Positions 1 to 12,093 of a DNA stretch of 64,000 bases are shown piece after piece. The position numbers and the translations under genes were made by a program. Every line of letters starts with the position of its first letter. Within the stretch, counting starts at the first letter, position 1. The notes below the pieces were generated by a model. That model saw only the letters and a list, made by a program, of their open reading frames with translations, made no database searches and was not told the DNA's origin. This stretch comes from Codonopsis lanceolata (lineage: Eukaryota > Streptophyta > Magnoliopsida > Asterales > Campanulaceae). The DNA is taken from assembly GCA_013146195.2 (NCBI GenBank), contig CM028377.1:1984001-2048000 (forward strand). Direction: 5' to 3'.

Positions 1-153
1 CACTTAAAACCCTGGAGTTTCGCGTATTTTCACTAATAACCCTGAAACTTACAAAACTCACCGAAAACATATATTAGTAACCAAAAGACTCGTGAAATAG
101 CATAATTTAAGTTATAGAAGTATATAAAATCGACGTATAAAATACATCGATCA
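1..153 (-). repeat. Partial Athila-type LTR, cut by the window edge
   Basis: This is the terminal part of a long terminal repeat. It ends in the motif catcgatca at 145-153 and matches the ends of the LTRs at 41150-41302 and 52600-52750. Those LTRs start with TGATCGATG and end with CATCGATCA, so the ends form an inverted repeat. The element is read on the minus strand, which makes this the 3' LTR of the decayed element that follows. A purine-rich tract (minus strand AAGTTTGGGGGTATT, plus-strand positions 154-168) adjoins it, as expected for a polypurine tract. Confidence 0.8.
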
Positions 154-2642
154 AATACCCCCAAACTTGAACTTTGCTCGTCCACGAGTAAACAAAAAAT
201 ACTTATAAATACAAAAGCATATAAATAACAAAAATTAAAATCTTTTTGGAGGGTGACACTATTTACACTCCTCTATAAACCCACAAACTCAAGGAGACTC
301 TTTCGAGTGACTCAACTATGCAGATAAATACAAAAACAGATAAATACAAAAGCAAATAAAAATTAAACTAAAAATAAAACATAAAAATCTTTTTGGCTTC
401 ATCTCAAGTTATAAGTGTATGGCATGCAAGTAATCTCAGTTTGGTGCTCACCACATTTAGGCTTAGTCATATAAAACCAACTAGTCTTTTCTTAAGGCTG
501 CTACTACTTTTAATTTCTCCGTGTGTGTGTGATCACCAGTCTTAAAGAATATCTTAACTAAAACAGTTTTATTAAGCTAAACACCACATTCATATGAAAA
601 TCAAAGTTTAAGAGAAAATTATGCATTAAGAATTATGAGATCTACCATCCAAACCCTGGGCACATGCATGTAAAGGTTCCAAGGATTTAAAAGACTTATA
701 CATCCATCCCATGCACTTCTATGTATGTCATACAATGCTCTCCTATCCCAATGACTTGTAATAGCTAAGATTATGCTAACACAGTGAGCTTTTAGGGTGA
801 ATATCTTTATTAGCTTGTAATGTAAGGCCAAGGTGTTGGGAGATATGAAGGAAAGGAATTAGAATTCAAAGTGAGAGAGTAAGACTACCTTTTATCCCTC
901 ATACTTCCAAGCAAAAGGAAGTTTTCCCTATTTAGGCTAGGACCTGCAAAGACCACAAGTGGAGGGGTGCTTTTTGTTACTTTTCAGTTTTCTTCTTTCC
1001 CCCAAACTTGTTTTGGGCAATATATTCTTCTAAAAATATCACATCATTCTTATCAGTATGATTTTTCTAACATATTTTTCTCTTGAAAGCTATGCTTCCA
1101 TTTGAATCTTTGTTTACACTCTTCTTTTTCCGTTTCATTTTTCGTCGACACATGATTTTTTTTTTTTTTTTTTCGACGACGGAAAGAAGAAGTCTTCCGA
1201 AAAATAGCCTAACTGAAAAGAAGTGGTCCTCCTAGAATCAATTTCCCACCCACATCCTACTCTCTCAAAGGGTAGGCTAAAAGTGTATAGGCTTTTAGGG
1301 TTAAGTTAATGTGGGTAATAGAAATGATGGCGAATGGGGTTTAAATAGTGTGCTTAGCACACTCCATTCTTTTTCATTAGGCTCAAAGGGGACACTAGGG
1401 ATATATTTTAGTATAGGTCAGGGAATATTTAGGCTCTAACGATCCAAAGATGGCCTAAGTCATTTCTTAATGCCAAATGCTCATATAGTATTTAAAGCAA
1501 GTAAGACAACACAAAATATCATATCAACTATGGGAATTGGGGTTGAATGTTTAGCATCACTGGATTTCACATAAGCATTCGCTAAGACAGATGGTAGGGA
1601 CAATTGAGACTAACATGCAGACACGGTTCGAAAGTGTGCTTGAGATATATAAATGAGAAAAATCAAAGGAATCTAACTATCATGCAATTGACCCTAAGTC
1701 ACAATTTAATGCAACAATTATGTTCGAATGGCTATGCATCATATTCTTGTGCATATCTTGTTGTAATGAAGTAGGTGTTATAAACTTTATAAAACTATTC
1801 TAATCAATCCATAATTATGACTGGTGTAGGTGCATGAAGAATTTGGAGAAAAGTAAAAGTTTCGCAAAATTAAGTAAATTCCAGGGGGATCTACAGACTA
1901 ACTATGCGGTTCATTGCACTAATCTCCTCATTGACTACGACTAGCATTACCACACCTAAACTCGAGGATGAATATTTTGAATTTAAATTATTATTTTTTT
2001 TATAAATATATTTTTTAAAGAAATTGGGAGATGATGACGATGACACAATTGATGATGGGTCCCCATAAGAGGAACCCACAAGCATCCAATGTGAGTGTAT
2101 TCTGGTCAAGGCAACACCTCCGAAAATCAGAAAAAATAAAAACAAGAAAAATAGGGTGAAGAGTTAAATGGTCATCAAGAAAAGAAATTTTCTTCACCCT
2201 AACGACATAGCCCAACTCCATTCCTCGTTAGGCTAGGACCTGCTAAGACTAAAAGTTTTAAATCCCCCCCAAACTTAATTTCTATTTTGTCCTCAAAATA
2301 GAGGAACATATGAGAGGATTGATGGGGTAGGACAAATATCAAAAGGAGATAGCAGATCCACCTAACGAAAGAGGATGGAACTTGGGCCTCGACTCACGGT
2401 GAGTCGGGCGGAAATAACGAACGAGGACGAAACTCGGGGATCGTGCCAGGAGGGAATCCATACAGATTGGAAAGATTCTGTCCCACAGTATTGGCCCAAC
2501 CGAAAAATCGGCCTGCTCAAGACGCATTTGTGCCAACCGCCGACTCATCATATCATTTAGGAGGACCTTCCTCCAACCCTGTTGAGATCTCCACGAGTGG
2601 GTCCTCCTCCTCCTCTTCGGGTTCCTCCTCTTGAGGAACCCC
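154..2642 (-). other. Athila 3' untranslated region, no gene seen
   Basis: This is about 2.5 kb of AT-rich sequence between the accessory ORF and the 3' LTR. No frame encodes a recognisable protein, and short frames in this stretch do not look conserved as protein. It is shared with 41303-43400 of the second copy, including a T run (A run on the element strand) flanked by inverted arms with the cores cgtcga and tcgacg. Long 3' non-coding regions are usual in Athila-like elements. Confidence 0.7.
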
Positions 2643-3470
2643 TCACTCTGGCCGGTGATGTTCAAACAAAACGGCCCTCGTAATGGTCGGACCAGCCTTC
2701 AGCCTCTCCGCGTGTTTGGGCATCCTCACGCCTGCCCCCCTACACAAATCGGTAATCAAATGAGGGAACGCGAACCCCACATTCGTCCTACCTCTAATAA
2801 GGGTCTTGATTTGGCCGTTGATCAAACGGCCAACATTAATGGACCCACCGGTCATAATGGTGTAGGTCAAGACAGCCCTCTCCCAATTCACCGTATTTTG
2901 GTGACTTGAGGGCATGAGACGTCCGCAAACAAATTTATACATAGGCTTGGCCGTGTCTTGGAGGAAGGACTCTCTCATGGTGTGTGGTCCAAATGGTGGG
3001 TTACGGTTATAGGACCACTCCACACCAGGGAGAGCGATGGTAGCATTCACCACCTCGACAGGGATACGGGGGTTGAGGTGTGTGCTATAGTCATCGGCAC
3101 CAACCGCAAAGTTGGAGGTGCCGAAATAAGTGTTAATGCTTTGGGACGAAAAATTTACTACGATGTCCCTAACATTAACGGTGTCTAGCACACCACCATC
3201 TATGCCAATGTTGCCATTGGCGAATTCTCGGACAATGGGCACTACAACCGCCTTCACGGAGAATCTAACAAAGCCCCCACCTACGAGCCATCGATTGGGA
3301 CGAGACCAAAGTCTTCACCTTGAATCCCCTTCGGGCACCAAGGACTTGGAGAGCCTAGTCGTGTACCTTCTCGATGCCTCAGAGGACACAAGCGGGTGAT
3401 GTCAAAATTTGCTCTTCCTCCCGAGCGGGGCCGGAGGTCGAGGCACCAGATTTCTACGCTTGAACATTAT
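2643..3470 (-). pseudogene. Athila 3' accessory ORF, plant-transposon-protein-like, broken
   Basis: An open frame of about 204 codons (3257 down to 2643) carries a pattern I associate with the putative plant transposon protein domain found in the extra ORF of Athila-like elements: VNVRDIVVNFSSQSIN near its start, then W, then a KFVCGRLMPSSH stretch, then YTIMTGGSINVGRLI. Sequence upstream to about 3470 looks like the N-terminal part in other frames, so the gene is frameshifted. It is downstream of integrase on the same strand. The equivalent ORF in the second copy is at 43402-44670. Its function is not known. It occupies the place of the env-like ORF of Athila elements, but I see no signal peptide or membrane segment. 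The domain name is from memory of the family, not from a search. Confidence 0.55.
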
Positions 3471-3923
3471 GTTTGATATTTATAAAATTTAAAACTAAAA
3501 AGTTTAACAATTAAAATTGTGTTTTAAAATTTTAAAATTAAAAATTTTATACTAAGCATGCAAAAATTTATCTACGTTAAAAACTATCTAGCACCCTAGC
3601 ATGCAAATATTTTACGTATGAAATTAAAAAGGGTGTTAGTGTTACTTGTTTGTGACCTAGAATGAGTGAATGCAACTGAGAGGAGCTTGATCTTCACAAG
3701 AATAATGGAGGTTCTTCTTCCTTCTCCTTTAAAATCTTCAACTTGGTGGAGTGTAATGGTGGAGGGATGGATGAGGGAGATGAAGAATTTGAGAGAGAGA
3801 GAGAGTATCTTGGAGTATGTGCTGAAGCTGAGCCGATCCGCCGGAATTTTGAGAGGTTGGCCGTCATTGCCATCGCTAGAGGAGAGAGGGAAGTTTCTCT
3901 GTGTGATTAAGAAAACCCCAGCG

Positions 3924-4081
3924 CTTATATAGAGGACCTTGCAAGCCGCAGTGCCACACCTTGCGTCCGCAAGGTGGGCAACAAAGCGTTGAGATTCCAT
4001 TCATTCCCATGTCCGATAACAAAGGCACGGTCCGTGATTTACTGGGACCTTGCGGCCCTTCACACCTTGCGTCCGCAAGGT
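3924..4081 (-). promoter_or_regulatory. Candidate internal promoter with palindromes upstream of the accessory ORF (copy I)
   Basis: On the minus strand a TATA-like box (plus-strand cttatatagag, 3924-3933) lies just downstream of palindromic blocks. Copies of ACCTTGCGTCCGCAAGGT are at 3958-3975 and 4064-4081, with degenerate versions starting at 3936 and 4047. The layout is the same as at 45081-45234 in the second copy. Transcription towards lower coordinates would give a CT-rich leader and then the accessory ORF. Promoter function is inferred. Confidence 0.5.
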
Positions 4082-4389
4082 GGGCGTAACTCTTCCTTCT
4101 TGTTTTCTTTCAATTTTTCAATAGCTTGCGCTTAACCTTCCGTTAACTTCCGTTATGTCTTCAATCTTTCCTCGTATGTAAAAACTAAACAAAAACTCTA
4201 AACTAAAATTATTAGTAACATATAAATACAACACTAAGATGTTTTTTCCCAAACTTGAATTTTGGCATATTTAATTAAAAATTAAATGTCCAAAAATTAA
4301 ATTTAACTGAGAAAAGCATATTTAAACTAACTATAAAAACAAATAACATTCAAAATAGTGGGTTGCCTCCCACTTAGCGCCTTTGTTTA

Positions 4390-6160
4390 ACGCCTTTGGC
4401 TCGACCAAACCGCAAGCCTAATCTCTGGTGGTTCATTGTCACCAAACGAATTAACTCAATTGTTCGCTCAACCGACATCGGCTCAAAATATGGCTTGAGC
4501 TCGGTGTCCATTCACTTTAAACACTTCATTATTTTTAGGGTTTTGAATATCAACCACTCCATGAGGATAAATCAGACAATTCTAAAGGACCGCACCATTT
4601 AGATTTTAACTTTCCGAATAGCTTAATCTTGAATTAAAAAGAACACTTTCATACCTGGATGAAACATTTTGTTGGCTAACCCTATGTCATGATATTTCTT
4701 GGTCTTTTCTTTATATGTCTTTGCATTCTCATACGAATTCAACCTATGCTCTTCTAACTCATTTAACTCAAATAATCTTTCTCCGGCCAATGTTAAATCT
4801 AAATTTAATTTTTAATGCCCAATAGGCTTTATGCTCAATTTCAACCGGTAAATGGCAAGCTTTGCCATATACCATTCTATATGGACTCATTCCTATGGGT
4901 GTCTTAAAAGCAGCTATGCCCATAAAGCATCCTTAAGTTTAGATTCAATCTTTACGATTAGGCCTCACCGCCTTTTCTAACACGCTTTTATTTGCCTATT
5001 GCTTAACTTCTACTTGTCCGGATGTTTGTGGATGATAAGGTGTAGCTAACTTGTGAGTTACACCATGCTTTCTAAGAACATTATTTAACAACTTATTGGT
5101 AAAATGAGTTCCTTGGTCACTTATTATGGCCTTAGTGGACTCCATATCTAGCAAACAAATCCTCTACAAACTTAATACTGTTTTTCCATCATTATTAGTC
5201 TTGGTTGCTACTTCTATCCATTTAGAAACATAATCAATCGCTACTAGAATATACTCACAATTATTTGACATGGAAGGGACCCATAAAATCAATACCCCAA
5301 ACATCAAAATTTCAACTACCAAATTAATATGTAAGGGCATCTCGTTTCTCTTTCCTATACCACTGTTCTTTGACATTTGTCACATGTTCTATAAACAAGC
5401 TTCACAATCTCTAAAAACAAGAGGGCCAATACTGCACTGATTGCAAAATTTTCCGAAAGCTTTTGTTACCACTGAAATGACCTCCACAAGAATATCCATG
5501 GCAAAATTCCATGATACCTTGTTGGTCTTTTTTCTGAATACATCTTCTTATTAAAGAATCGAACAAATTGTATAAATGAGGAGCTTCCCAAAAATATTTT
5601 TAGTTTCCGCTAAAAACTTCTTCTTTCGTAATGATCAAAACCGGATTAATGATATCCACATAGTAGTTGACAAAATCAAGATACCAAGGGTCTAATCTTT
5701 AATGGCTAAGAGTTGTTCATCGAAAAATTATCATTTATGGGACAGATCATCAAGAAATTGACGCGCTCGCAAGGTGAAAATTCTAACCTAGACAAATGGT
5801 TGGCTACACATTCTCGTTCCCTTTTATCCTTGATAGTAATGTCAAATTCTTGTAACAATAACATCCATCTAATTAATCTTGGTTTAGCATCCTTCTTACT
5901 TAACGTATATTTCAATGCGTAATGATCGAAAAAATTATCACCTTTGATCCTAGCGTATATGATCTAAATTTTTCTAAAGCATATACCACTGCTAAAAATT
6001 CCTTTTCAAGAGTGGTATAATTCAATTGAGCATCATTTAGAGTTCTACTAGCATAATGGATCACATGAGGCTTTCTATCTACCCTTTGTCCTAACACGGC
6101 TCCAATCGCAAAACTGATGCATCACACATGATTTCAAAAGGAAGTGACCAATCGCCTGAA
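4390..6160 (-). pseudogene. Athila pol remnant: RNase H and integrase
   Basis: Read on the minus strand, 6097 down to about 5706 gives RNase H sequence (PHVIHYASRTLNDAQLNYTT, then KDAKPRLIRWMLLLQEFDI). About 5530 down to 4396 gives the integrase zinc-binding region, core and C-terminal part in several frames. The matching region of the better copy is 45573-47290, which shows the Athila integrase signature YGKACHLPVE. Many one- to few-base differences from that copy break the frame, and no functional product is possible as read. The RT that should lie upstream on the element strand is missing because the copy ends at 6171. Confidence 0.8.
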
Positions 6161-6171
6161 AAATTTAAGTG

Positions 6172-7399
6172 TGCGACCCGATCCGACCCCGAGATGGAAT
6201 ACAAGTCAAGTCAGCCCAATAGGACAACAATACATGCAAAGACTCAATTATAGAAAAACATGACGCAACATTTCGTATGAAGCGACTGGCACCAAAAATG
6301 CGGAAATTTTTAAAACTTTTAAACCTGATATAACAATTAAAAAACAAGTATATCAATTCATCGGCGACTTTACTACCCACCCAACACTACGCAGCTCATG
6401 CAAATATACCTCAACAACCTACAACACGCCGGAGAAACAACATAAATAAATAAGAGCTAAAGTAATGCCCAAATGAAGATTTAAAAACATGAACCATACT
6501 ACAGTTATACAAGGCTAGACGCGACATGCGCCTAAGACTCAAAAATAGGATATATGAACTACAAGTATAGTCACAATCCAAATAACACAAAGTTCCCAAG
6601 CAAAGTCTAAATGATCTTGCTAAACCCAACGCCCTTACAAAAGAGAACAAAATAAAGACATCTATAAACCACAACCTCGTCAGGCGATCATGACAAGCGA
6701 GAATCAAGTACACCTCAACGAGCGGTACTGAACCGTTCCTGGATCTAAAGCAAGAAAGGGAGGGGGTAAGTCATAAAGACTTTGTGAGTTAACAATTATG
6801 CATGTCATGGCATTATGCAACATACATAGCAAGATATCATCTTTAATATCAAGTCACTCAAAGTATTCATTTAATAAACACTTAAATCACATATCCATGG
6901 TAGCAATGATTCACATAAGTGCTAAAAAGTAAATCACATATAAGGAGGATATGTTATGGAACCGGTGCCACGTAGCTCTCGCAATACACGTTAACATTTC
7001 GTGCCAATGATACCCGTGATGAGTGTATCAAAGTACCGAGTTTCTACTCGTGCCGAGCTCTCTACCTAAGCCAAGCTCTCTACTTGGTAATTAGACTTGC
7101 CGATGTGCTCTCTTGGTTACAGAAAGGGGCTACTTCCCACTGGTGGCCAACAAGGAGGCGTGTGTGATAAAACCCCAGATAACAACCCATCACTATCACA
7201 AGTCCCATAACTCGTGATTTGCGATGCATTGTCACACCAACGACTCAACCAAATATGCCAGTGGACTCATGCAATGCCAAGTAGATGTTTACTCGTCATG
7301 TAATCTCAATAAGGAATAAGTTCGACAAGAGCGAACTTATTCAACAAGTAGTTGTTTACTCATTTAAGGAATCAAACAAGAATTAAGCAACAGCAATTG
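6172..7399 (-). repeat. Partial chromovirus-type LTR, cut by assembly gap
   Basis: The sequence starts TGTGCGACCCG, closely resembling the start of the solo LTR at 35012 (TGTGGCGACCCG). Inside it, the block around 7190-7250 (cataactcgtgatttgcgatgcattgtcac) corresponds to 36470-36530 of that LTR in the same orientation. So this is the outer end of a related LTR, inferred minus strand, inserted into the Athila copy to its left. It runs into the N gap at 7400, so its other end and any target-site duplication cannot be seen. Short frames here do not look like protein. Confidence 0.65.
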
Positions 7400-7499
7400 N
7401 NNNNNNNNNNNNNNNNNNNNNNNNNNNNNNNNNNNNNNNNNNNNNNNNNNNNNNNNNNNNNNNNNNNNNNNNNNNNNNNNNNNNNNNNNNNNNNNNNNN
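7400..7499. other. Assembly gap (100 N)
   Basis: There are exactly 100 N bases, a conventional placeholder for a gap of unknown size. Left of it is a minus-strand LTR fragment; right of it is the C-terminal end of a plus-strand pol. The missing DNA should include most of a chromovirus and the rest of the left LTR. Any frame running through the N run is meaningless. Confidence 0.98.
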
Positions 7500-7500
7500 T

Positions 7501-7691
7501 CACCTGACTTGTCTTATGTTGAGCAATGTGTGAAGATACTTGACACCAAAGAGCAAGTTTTGAGGAGCAAGAGAATTCCATTGGTGAAAGTTCTTTGGAA
7601 GAATCATGAGATCGAGGAAGCAACTTGGGAAGACCGAGTTGAGATGCGTGAGAAGTATCCTCATTTGTTTGATGACTACGGAAGAATTTAG
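7501..7691 (+). CDS. C-terminal end of a chromovirus (Tekay-like) Gag-Pol with chromodomain
   Basis: The first codons after the gap read PDLSYVEQCVKILD, followed by IPLVKVLWKNHEIEEATWE and MREKYPHLF, and end at a stop at 7689-7691. This matches the degenerate chromodomain at the C terminus of integrase in Tekay/Del-type chromoviruses, in particular the pattern VKVLW-N-H--EEATWE--MREKYPHLF. In such elements the chromodomain is thought to help direct integration into heterochromatin. Everything upstream (gag, protease, RT, RNase H, integrase core) is lost in the gap. The frame is clean to the stop. A purine tract and the 3' LTR follow within 30 bases. Confidence 0.85.
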
Positions 7692-7701
7692 GGCTAAATT
7701 C

Positions 7702-7719
7702 TTTAAAGTAGGGAGAGAA
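7702..7719 (+). other. Polypurine tract of the chromovirus
   Basis: The sequence tttaaagtagggagagaa immediately precedes the LTR start TGTAAAACCC at 7720. A purine-rich tract adjoining the 3' LTR is the usual primer for plus-strand DNA synthesis in LTR retrotransposons. It lies 11 bases after the pol stop codon. Confidence 0.7.
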
Positions 7720-10700
7720 TGTAAAACCCTAAAATGTTGCTTGCTTGTGTTATGCATGGATTCATACATTTATAATCATCATAAATATGTTCATTTAGCT
7801 CCCGTGATATGTTTAGAGTCAATAGCATGATCGCTGACGCCGCTTGAGATGAACGATGTATTTTTTCTTTCGCGAGATGCTTTGAATCTCGGTTTGTGAT
7901 TTATGGTTATCACATGGATAATTGTTAGAGGGCATAACATTATTTACATGCCTCGATGTTTGTTGGATGCTAGTTGCATCGCCGGCTTGGTTGCTAGTTT
8001 GATTCTTGCTAACCCTTCTTCGCTTGACCTTTCTTGTTGTCGCTCGAGAGAGTTCTCGCCTGAAGTTCTTGGCCATGTTTTGTTGAGGTTTGAGACTTGA
8101 TTGTTTTGGCTGATTGGAGGTTATTAAGGCTGGATTTCAGACCATTTTTGGCTTGGAAGGACTCGAGAATGCACGGGAGAGGCCGGGTTCGAGTGGAAGC
8201 AACAAAGGCCGAAAGTGAATGCGGAGGATGCGCCGCATCCCTCATTACTATGAAGCGACCAAGGGTCCCCGAATATCAATTACGGATTTCGCAATCCTTT
8301 GTGCGCCGTCCGAATTTTTAACCACTTAAACCCATTTTAAACCTAACCTAAACCCTCCTACTTTAGCCAAAACTTGTCCTAAACATTAGAGGATTTAGGG
8401 TGGATTAGTGAGTTGATTAAGAGAATTAATCCCCATATAAAAACCAAACTCACGCACACTCTCTCTCATTTTGTTCGGCCAAACATAATACTTACCCCTT
8501 TCCCTCAAGGCCTTCTCAGAGCATTCAATAGGAGCTTGAGAGGGAGCTTGAGAGAGACGATTCTAGGGCTTTGAAGGGCTGATCTTGGAGGCCATTGCTA
8601 GGAGTCTTCTTCCCCCATTCCAACACCGCGAGATTGAAGAGTTGAAGGATGGGACATCATCTCTTGGAGTTTCGGTTGGCCAGGTTGTGAGGGCCGAATT
8701 TTGGTAAGTTTCTACCTCTTCCTTTTCTTTTTGGGCTCCATTGACCCTAGAGGAAACAACCATTTGTGCTATGTGAGGTCAATGGAAGCCATTGTTAGGG
8801 TTTGTAGAAGATGCATGAACCACAGGTTTTCAAATTGATGTTAGAGTTGGTTGAACCTATGTGAGACCATGATTTATGTGAAATTCATGTTCTAAATAGT
8901 CTATTGAACTTGGTTATGTTGATTATCCATGAGTATTGAAGTTGGTTTGGTTGAGATACTTGGAGGGTGTTTTGCCCTAATTTTGTTTTAGCTTGCAAAT
9001 TATTGTTGTGAGCTTGATTACTATGTTTTATATGCTTAATAGAGTATATTAAACCATGTTGTATGATTTAATCATGAATTGGAAATTATGATTGGTAAGG
9101 TGACTTGAATGAATTTATGCACAAGATGGCTAATTTGTTCTAAGTTGCATTGTTAAGTAATTTGTTGGGTTTATATGAGTTTATTGAACATTGGGATTGT
9201 GGTTTTGGCGATAGTTATGAACATATGGGGATGTTGAAGCCTAAGCTTCTATTCCTTGAATTTTCGGAAAAGTTTAGATTGGACTCAACGGAGTCAACCT
9301 TTGGGTTAGTATGAATCCTAGGAACTATAATCTTAAGTCCTACGGAATTTTGGGTAGAATTCATGGAGGTCGAGCCTCAAGAAGTTTTTGAAGTGTGTGA
9401 AGCACACTTGATTATGAACTTATATGATTCTCGGTTATGATGTTTATGCTAGTTGTGGATGAATTGCATGACTAGTTTGATGGTAGAGTGTTTACCTACT
9501 TGTTTTGAGCATATGAGTATATATTACTTGTGCTTGGGTTTTGAGTCAGTCGAGTCGGTTTGTTGAGTTTTGGTGGGGCGATACATCGTCTTCCGAATGT
9601 GCGAGATTCGTGATCGCGATGGATCGTCGTTTGAAACTACACACCACCCTCCATCGATGGCCACGGTGGGGAAGTAGTTTATCTTAGTTGTAGTAATACA
9701 CATGACTTTGATAACTATGGAACTCGGCGGAGGCTGTCTCGGGGACGTCGATATCTACGAGAGGGATATCGAGGGCACATAAGGTTTTGCACATGTTTTT
9801 GCGGGCGGGGAGGCGACAGCGCGGAAGAATTGGTAATGGTATCATATCCCTTATATATGAATTGTTTCACAAGTGCTTATGTGAATAATGTGCTTGGTGA
9901 TTTGGATATGATATGATGTTTGATTTGGTTTCTTAAATGTTATACTTGATAGATAACATGTTGTTTAAGGTTGTTAAGCATGAATGCTATCACATGAACA
10001 TTATTTGAATGTTGTATTATGCCAAAAGCATGAGTTATTATTGTTAAGCTTACATGCTTGACATAAATATTATGGGAATGCTATGTTATAACAATAACAT
10101 GAATTGCTGTTGTTAAGCTAATATGCTTTAACATGAATATTATTGGAGTGTGGTATTATGCCAGAAGCATGAATTATTGTCGTTAAACTTATATGCCTTG
10201 ACATGTAAATTATTGGAAGGTTATGTTATACCGATAACATGAGTTATGATCGTTGAGCATAAAAAATGCCTTGACATGGATTTTAGTGAGATGTTATACT
10301 ATAATGATAACATGGTTACTTAATGTTGAGCATGGATGCCATAGCATGACTTTATATAAGGTTATTTCATGACGATAGCATGATGTAATTTAAGATTGAG
10401 CATTATGTCATGATAGGAAGTTATGGTTAGTAACTTACTAAGTCTTTGTGACTTACTTTTATTTGTTGGTTGTTTTCCCTAGATCCGAGCCGAGCGTGCG
10501 GATCCAAGTAAATCAGAAGATTGCGTTGACAAATGATTCTTTTGGCAAGGTTGCTGCTTAGGTAGTTGTTTTGCTTTTGGTGAGGTCGTTGGGAAAGATG
10601 AAGTTATGTAAACTTCATGTTGGGGTAGCAAACCTAAATGTGATTTGTAATATTGTAGTTATGTTGTTAGCCGATTCTTTTGGTAGCCGACAAGTAGTAG

Positions 10701-11234
10701 TCGTGCTTGATGTATATTTATGGTTATGTTTCCATATGCTTTTGATGTTGGTTCTTATGCCGTTGGTAGCCGACTGATGTTAGTCGTGCTTGGTTTATTG
10801 GTGAATATGTTTAGCATGTTACATTGCTAGTTAAATATTATGTTTGTACTCCGACATGTTTTTAGCCGTTGAGTTGTTAGACTAGAGTCTTAGACTTAGT
10901 GTAATGTTGGGTTCAGCAGTAGCCCCGATGACTTGGTTTATATTATGCTATATATTTGAATTGCATAACAGGGAGTTTGTCATACGTGCCCAATGTTGCG
11001 GCACGCGAATCGAATTTTTGGATCGAGAGATTAATTATCTCTTTGGTTGTTTTTAGTTTGAGCTTGTTAGCTCGGGCGCCACTGTTTTATTTCATTTAGC
11101 TTCCGCATGTGTTTTGAGTTGTCGGTGTATCGCCGTTATGGCCCTACCCATTATTTGCTACTTGTTTGTTGTTATTTGCTTCCCGGCGGCACGACCTTGA
11201 GATTTCGTCTTGGGATCTGGGTCAGGTCGTCACA
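7720..11234 (+). repeat. 3' LTR of the chromovirus, about 3.5 kb
   Basis: It begins TGTAAAACCC directly after the polypurine tract and ends GGTCGTCACA at 11234, giving the TGT...ACA ends of an LTR. The length of 3515 bases fits the long LTRs of Tekay-type elements. A TATA-like box (catataaaaa, 8434-8443) is followed by a CT-rich stretch, the expected place for transcription start. Around 9580-9690 it shares a block, in opposite orientation, with 36400-36480 of the solo LTR. From 9950 to 10400 it has a degenerate tandem repeat. Only random short frames are present. The right junction cuts the accessory ORF at 11235. Confidence 0.8.
9950..10400 (+). repeat. Degenerate tandem repeat inside the chromovirus LTR
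   Basis: About five or six imperfect units of roughly 75-90 bases recur. Each contains a block like ataacatgaattattgttg, then taagcttatatgcttgacat, then attattggaatgttatg. Units can be followed starting near 9950, 10030, 10100, 10170, 10240 and 10310. They are AT-rich and encode nothing. Internal tandem repeats are common in long plant LTRs. Confidence 0.6.
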
Positions 11235-12093
11235 GATTCCTCAGAATTTTGCCTTGAAGTTCCCTTGGAACATTGACTCCCTTCATTGCGTCCCAGGCAT
11301 GGTTAGCCTCAGCAATGGTTATCTCAGATACACCACCATAGCGTACACCGATAATTTGGGAAATTGTCTTGGCAGTGACAGAGACGGGTCGTCCTCGAAT
11401 CCATCCACACATTGTAGATGGAGACTTAGGGTTGATGATCATTCTTTGGTAGAATTCCTTAGCAAGGAGGATGTTGTAGTCCCTGTCATTGAGACAAAAT
11501 AGGGGTAGAATCCCCGAAGCATTCAAGTCCTCACACGATTTGACTCCGGCAGTGAATGTGCTGACAGTGTTGAGGTTTATGCACATGCTGGGTACATACA
11601 GTTTAGGATCTAGAGAAATAATGATATCGTGTGGGGCAGGAAATCGAGGGTATCCTGGTAGATTGATGTCCAAACCAGGTGGAATGACTGTCTCTGGGTC
11701 AAACTCTTTCCTGTTATCGCTTTTCGATTTTGTAGATGTTTTCACCTACAGAAACACATTTAGAAATTATGGCTTTTGACTTTTCATGATAGACAATCAA
11801 GGATTTCATTTTTGAGAAAATTAATCGAAATTTTTGATGAAAAAATTTGAAACCCTTGAGTGCGTTTGGACAGTATCAACCAGAGAAACATATAACAGAT
11901 GATTTCTTAGAGAAATGAGTACACGGAGCATAGAGAAAACTGTTGGTTTCAAGGTTTTGTAAAACAACAATGGCGGAAACTGACCAGATACGCAAAAGCA
12001 TCCTTTTGTATTCCAAAACAAATAACTCAAAAGAGGAAATACTAAACAAAAATTAATGAATAGCAAACCAGAGAGTTGTGAAATGCTTACCAT
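11235..12093 (-). CDS. Candidate spliced 3' accessory ORF of the Sirevirus-like copia, truncated
   Basis: A frame of about 170 codons runs from 11745 down to the LTR junction. It lacks an ATG at its start: the first codon is GTG, directly after TTTCTGTAG, a textbook 3' splice site. Upstream, at 12093-12091, an ATG is followed at once by GTAAGC, a good 5' splice site. Removing the 345-base GT-AG intron (12090-11746) would put the ATG in frame with the ORF. The protein contains INLNTVSTFTAGVKSCEDLN and WIRGRPVSVTAKTISQIIG, resembling the plant-transposon-protein-like ORFs of retrotransposons. It lies downstream of copia pol on the same strand, where Sireviruses may carry an extra ORF. The chromovirus LTR cuts off its 3' end. 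A captured host gene is possible. Confidence 0.5.

Larger units (their letters stand above)
154..6171 (-). mobile_element. Decayed Athila-type Ty3/gypsy internal region (copy I)
   Basis: This stretch is colinear with 41303-47340 of the fuller element further right, offset by about 41.15 kb, so it is a second member of the same family. In element order it holds RNase H and integrase remnants (6160 down to 4390), a leader with a TATA-like box near 3924-3933, an accessory ORF (about 3470 down to 2643) and a long non-coding 3' region (2642 down to 154). The 3' region includes an 18-T tract at 1156-1173. Small indels interrupt every frame. The copy stops at 6171, where a chromovirus-type LTR end begins; RT, protease, gag and the 5' LTR are not visible here. 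Confidence 0.85.

Noticed and set aside
1156..1173. T run as a possible LINE or SINE poly(A) tail on the minus strand
   Set aside because: It is in the same place in both Athila copies and has no duplications beside it, so it is part of the Athila 3' UTR.
7372..7623. Frames running through N bases at the first gap
   Set aside because: The translation crosses the 100-N placeholder and has no meaning.
10571..11502. Plus-strand frames at 10571-10777 and 11107-11502
   Set aside because: The first lies in LTR sequence. The second crosses the LTR boundary and is antisense to the accessory ORF.
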